From positions 3,038,001 through 3,102,000 of the forward strand of contig NZ_CP035103.1 in the NCBI RefSeq assembly GCF_006094695.1: a DNA stretch of 64,000 nucleotides, given 5' to 3'. Below the pieces are notes generated by a model. The model was not told the DNA's origin. It did no database searches and was given only the letters and a program-made list of their open reading frames with translations. This DNA comes from Kocuria rosea (GTDB taxonomy: Bacteria > Actinomycetota > Actinomycetes > Actinomycetales > Micrococcaceae). A program made the translations under genes and the position numbers. Each line of letters begins with the position of its first letter. Within the stretch, counting starts at the first letter, position 1. Below, in pieces: positions 61,329 to 64,000 of the stretch.

Positions 61329-61361
61329 ATGACCAGCCAAGCCCCCGGGTCGGCCGCCTGA
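61329..61361 (+). CDS. Leaderless 10-codon upstream ORF of the flippase
   Basis: ATG at 61329 lies 8 nt after TAGACT (61315-61320) and the peptide MTSQAPGSAA ends in TGA overlapping the flippase ATG (TGATG at 61359-61363). The flippase ATG has no clear ribosome site of its own. Confidence 0.5.
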   Translation: MTSQAPGSAA

Positions 61362-62827
61362 TGTCCCGGCTGCGCTCGATCCTCTTCCCGCCGCCCAACC
61401 ACGCGAACACCGACAACCCCCTGGGGTCGGCGTTCGCGCTGACCGTGGTGGCCGTGTTCGTCCAGGGGCTGTCCCGCTTCGGCTACAGCGTCCTGGTGGG
61501 CAACCTGCTGGGCCAGGAGGCGCTCGCCGAGGTCAACCTGACGATCTCGCTGGCCCTCTTCCTCGTCCTGCTGTGGCCCCAGGCCTCGGGCACGGGGGCC
61601 GCCAAGTTCATCGCGATGGCCCGGGGCCGCCAGGACCCCGAGGGGCAGGCGGCGACGGCCTCCTTCACCGCGAGCAGCGCGTCCGCGGGCATGGCGCTGC
61701 TGTCCGTCTCGGCGGTGCTCTACGCCGCGTTCGCGCTCGAGCTCTCCTGGGGCTTCGCGCTCTCGGCGGGCCTGCTCGTGCTCTCCCTGTCGGCCTACAA
61801 CTTCGTGCGCGGCGTCCGCACGGGCAACAACCAGTTCGTGACCACGACGGCGTGGGACACCATCAGCTCGTTCCTCACCCTCACCCTGCTGCTGCTGGTC
61901 CTGCTCGCCGGCTGGCACTGGGTCCTGCTGCTGCCCCTGATCCTCGGCTACACGGTCTACGCGCTGCCCTCCTGGCCCCGCCGCACCGGGGCGCGCCTCG
62001 ACCCGGCGGTGCGCCGGGAGATCCTGGTCTTCACCGCGTGGGGATCGGCCCACCTGCTGGCGGCGAGCGGTCTGATGCAGCTGTCCCTGGTGATCGGCGA
62101 CAGCTTCGCCACGAAGGCGGAGGTCGGCCTCTACGCCGCCGCGGTGTCCCTGGCCACCCCCGCCAGCATGCTGTCCGGGGCGATGCTCACCGCGCTGTCC
62201 CCCAGCGTGGCCCGGATGTACGCCGCCGGGGACACCGCGGGCCTGACCCGGCAGGTGGACACGATCCTGCGGACGATGGTCACGGTGTTCCTGCCGGTCT
62301 TCGGCGTGGGCGCCCTGTGGGCGGAGCCGGTGCTCCGGGTGGTCTACTTCGGGGACCCCGAGTTCGCGGAGGCCGAGCCGCTGCTGGTCCTGCTGTTCCT
62401 GGCCGTCTCGGCGACCAGCTTCAACGCCGCGAACGCCCGGCTCAACGGCACCGAGCCCTGGGGGGTCAAGGTGCTCGCCGCCGCCAACGGCCTGGGTCTG
62501 GTCGTGGGCGTGGTGACGATGCTCCTGCTGGGCCCGGAGCTCGGCATCACCGCCTCCGCGGTGGGCTACCTCGTGGGCTCGCTGCTGAGCGCGGTGCTGC
62601 CGCTGCTGGTGGTCTGGCGGCTCGACCGGATGCGGTGGGGCACGGTCCTGCTGCGGATCGTGGCCGGCTACGCGATGATCCTGGTCGCGCTGCAGGTGCT
62701 CGGCCCCGACTTCCGGGTGCTGCCGGCGCTCGGGGCGACCGCCGTGTTCCTCGCGGTCTGGGCCGGGCTCAGCGCCCGGGACCTGCGGCCGGCCCTGCGC
62801 GCCGCGGGCGCCCGGCTCCGTCGCTGA
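61361..62827 (+). CDS. Polysaccharide biosynthesis flippase (Wzx-like, MOP superfamily)
   Basis: 488 residues with about 12 membrane segments spread over the length and no large soluble domain. The N-terminal GSAFALTVVAVFVQGLSRFGYSVLVGNLLG and the later LYAAAVSLATPASMLSGAMLTALSPSVARMYA fit the O-antigen/teichoic-acid flippase family, which moves lipid-linked sugars across the membrane. Its ATG overlaps the stop of a 10-codon upstream ORF, suggesting translational coupling. It diverges from the GT4 gene and faces remnant surface-sugar genes. Confidence 0.9.
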   Translation: MSRLRSILFPPPNHANTDNPLGSAFALTVVAVFVQGLSRFGYSVLVGNLLGQEALAEVNLTISLALFLVLLWPQASGTGAAKFIAMARGRQDPEGQAATASFTASSASAGMALLSVSAVLYAAFALELSWGFALSAGLLVLSLSAYNFVRGVRTGNNQFVTTTAWDTISSFLTLTLLLLVLLAGWHWVLLLPLILGYTVYALPSWPRRTGARLDPAVRREILVFTAWGSAHLLAASGLMQLSLVIGDSFATKAEVGLYAAAVSLATPASMLSGAMLTALSPSVARMYAAGDTAGLTRQVDTILRTMVTVFLPVFGVGALWAEPVLRVVYFGDPEFAEAEPLLVLLFLAVSATSFNAANARLNGTEPWGVKVLAAANGLGLVVGVVTMLLLGPELGITASAVGYLVGSLLSAVLPLLVVWRLDRMRWGTVLLRIVAGYAMILVALQVLGPDFRVLPALGATAVFLAVWAGLSARDLRPALRAAGARLRR

Positions 62828-62839
62828 GCCGGCTCCGGC

Positions 62840-63043
62840 TCAGCCCGCGGGCAGCGGCCGGGCCCGCTGCCCGAGCTGCTGGTCGAACTGCTCGGCGAAG
62901 GCCGGGACCATCGTGACCACGTAGTCGCGGGGCATGTGGTTGTCGTCCATGTAGACCCAGCGGTTGCCGATCCGGGACGAGCACGTGCCGTCGGGGCAGA
63001 TCCAGTCGCTCATGTCGACGCTGACCAAGTGAGAGACGGTCCG
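62840..63043 (-). pseudogene. 3' remnant of an SGNH-domain acyltransferase
   Basis: About 62 residues from the TTG at 63028. DWICPDGTC, IGNRWVYMDDNHM and YVVTMVPAFAEQF match the end of OafA-type acyltransferases, whose C-terminal SGNH domain finishes with a Cys pair and DDNH (catalytic Asp/His). The membrane domain and the rest of SGNH are absent; the frame is closed by a TGA at 63044-63046. The homology ends where base composition drops, so the gene was probably cut by recombination. It is unlikely to be functional. Confidence 0.75.
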
Positions 63044-63112
63044 TCACCGTCGAGCGACGATTATGTGCCGGATCGATCCAGTATGAGGATCCGAGACACT
63101 CCGACTTTGCTT

Positions 63113-64000
63113 TCAGCAACGGAGCAGGATTGCACGGTGACGGGTGTCGTCATAGGTGTCGAGCGGTGTGCAGCCGATGGAGACGAAATGCGCCACTACG
63201 CCGTCATACCGTCCGCTCCGGTAGTCCACAATCGCCACAGAACCTGACGGCTTCTCATCGAATACCGTGTCGATCGGTCGGCTAACACCCCACAACGTTC
63301 CAGATTCGGCCGGCGTGAATTCCAGTAAGGGCTCCCGGGCGACCACTAGCTTCGGGTATGCCAGAGGAATTCCCCGAGCCGATGGGTCCAAGAAGTAGAT
63401 CGTGTCTGCGGACCCTAGGAAAGTGGCGGCTGCCTGGTAATTGAAACGGAATTTTGCTGCCTCTCCGTGCTGGGCGGCAACAGCCGGCAGGCACGCCAAT
63501 ACCATGACGGTTAGAGCGATGAGCCCAACCGACTGCGGAAGGCGATTCAGCGTCACCGACATCGCGATCAGCACCACAAGAACCGGGCCGGTAAAGGCCA
63601 GATAGCGTTCGTCATAGAACTGGCCGCCTGCCATCTGCAGGCCTACCAGGATCGCGACAGGAAAGAGGATCCAGGACAGCAACCAGATCCTGCTGCTCCG
63701 TGCCCCTCGTTCCCGCCGACCCACAACGATGATCACGACCGTCAGGGCAAAGAGTGCCCACGACATGACTTTGAGCGTTTCGAACCAGGGCGCCTCGTTG
63801 TTGTGCTGCCCCATGAAGAATTGATTCGTCGCCACGCGTCGCATGACGTCAGAAACCGTGTTTCCGATCCAGGAGACCTGTCCCTGCTGAGGGAGCGCGG
63901 CGAACACCAAGGGCAGTGTGGCAGCGCCGATCGCTAACGCGGCGGCAAATGTCCGCGCGGCAGCACCACGGTGGAGCCAAAAGGATCTCACCACGTACAG
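63113..64000 (-). CDS. GT-C-type membrane glycosyltransferase, C-terminal part
   Basis: The frame is open to the window edge and its start lies beyond. About 295 residues are visible: membrane segments near the start, at WALFALTVVIIVV, IWLLSWILFPVAILVGLQM, YLAFTGPVLVVLIAMSV and VGLIALTVMVLACLPAV, then a soluble domain of ~110 residues (FLGSADTIYFLDPSARG). The YDERYLAFTGP block and layout resemble dolichyl-phosphate-mannose-type mannosyltransferases. Codons are clearly less GC-rich than the neighbouring genes, which suggests recent transfer with the surface-sugar locus. Confidence 0.72.
   Translation of the reverse strand: MYVVRSFWLHRGAAARTFAAALAIGAATLPLVFAALPQQGQVSWIGNTVSDVMRRVATNQFFMGQHNNEAPWFETLKVMSWALFALTVVIIVVGRRERGARSSRIWLLSWILFPVAILVGLQMAGGQFYDERYLAFTGPVLVVLIAMSVTLNRLPQSVGLIALTVMVLACLPAVAAQHGEAAKFRFNYQAAATFLGSADTIYFLDPSARGIPLAYPKLVVAREPLLEFTPAESGTLWGVSRPIDTVFDEKPSGSVAIVDYRSGRYDGVVAHFVSIGCTPLDTYDDTRHRAILLRC

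Overview
The window comes from a very GC-rich actinobacterium, most likely a Micrococcaceae member such as Kocuria. The reasons are third-position GC codon bias, a complete GlgE-type alpha-glucan pathway, a CarD/LpqE-like pair, SenX3-RegX3-PhoU, and frequent leaderless GTG/ATG starts 6-7 nt after a TANNNT box. The genus is an inference; I could not compare the 16S gene with a database.

Layout. 1-3919: a compact lipid locus with a divergent fatty-acyl reductase (cut by the window edge), then an SDR, a PlsC-type acyltransferase and an alkyl-DHAP synthase-like flavoprotein. Together these are the four enzyme classes of ether-lipid synthesis. 4007-9853: one rRNA operon on the minus strand (16S-23S-5S, no spacer tRNA) with promoter, boxA-like sites, a 23S processing stem and a terminator. 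10140-23658: alpha-glucan metabolism. GlgE, TreS and a maltokinase-GlgB fusion lie on the minus strand, GlgP diverges from GlgE, and GlgX overlaps rlmB. TreS isomerises trehalose to maltose, the kinase makes maltose-1-phosphate, GlgE polymerises it, GlgB branches it, and GlgP/GlgX degrade the product.

23645-38370: housekeeping genes rlmB, cysS, ispF, ispD, carD, an LpqE-like lipoprotein, regX3-senX3 and phoU with a PHO box between them, gpmA, a DUF2516 protein, a trans-sulfuration-type enzyme, tmk-holB, a secreted peptidase-like hydrolase and a HAD hydrolase. tRNA-Thr(CGT) follows. 38896-46863: the least ordinary stretch. It holds a membrane histidine kinase, a response-regulator/PP2C phosphatase, a cellulose-synthase-like glycosyltransferase with a large insertion, a STAS protein, an RsbW-like kinase, a glycosyltransferase-fold protein that has lost catalytic motifs and carries an 8-residue repeat tail, and two small proteins of unknown function. 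I read it as a partner-switching circuit wired to polysaccharide synthesis.

46993-59708: a quinone oxidoreductase, photolyase, tRNA-Ser(TGA), two secreted phosphoesterases/nucleases sharing an unusual C-terminal tail, an FAD/NAD(P)-binding protein, an S9 peptidase, a holin-like membrane protein and a GerW/YtfJ-like protein. 59880-64000: tRNA-Ser(GCT), then a surface-polysaccharide region. A GT4 glycosyltransferase and a Wzx-like flippase diverge, each preceded by a short leaderless ORF. They are followed by the 3' remnant of an SGNH-domain acyltransferase and, past about 63030, visibly lower-GC DNA carrying the end of a GT-C-type membrane protein. This suggests a variable-locus boundary.
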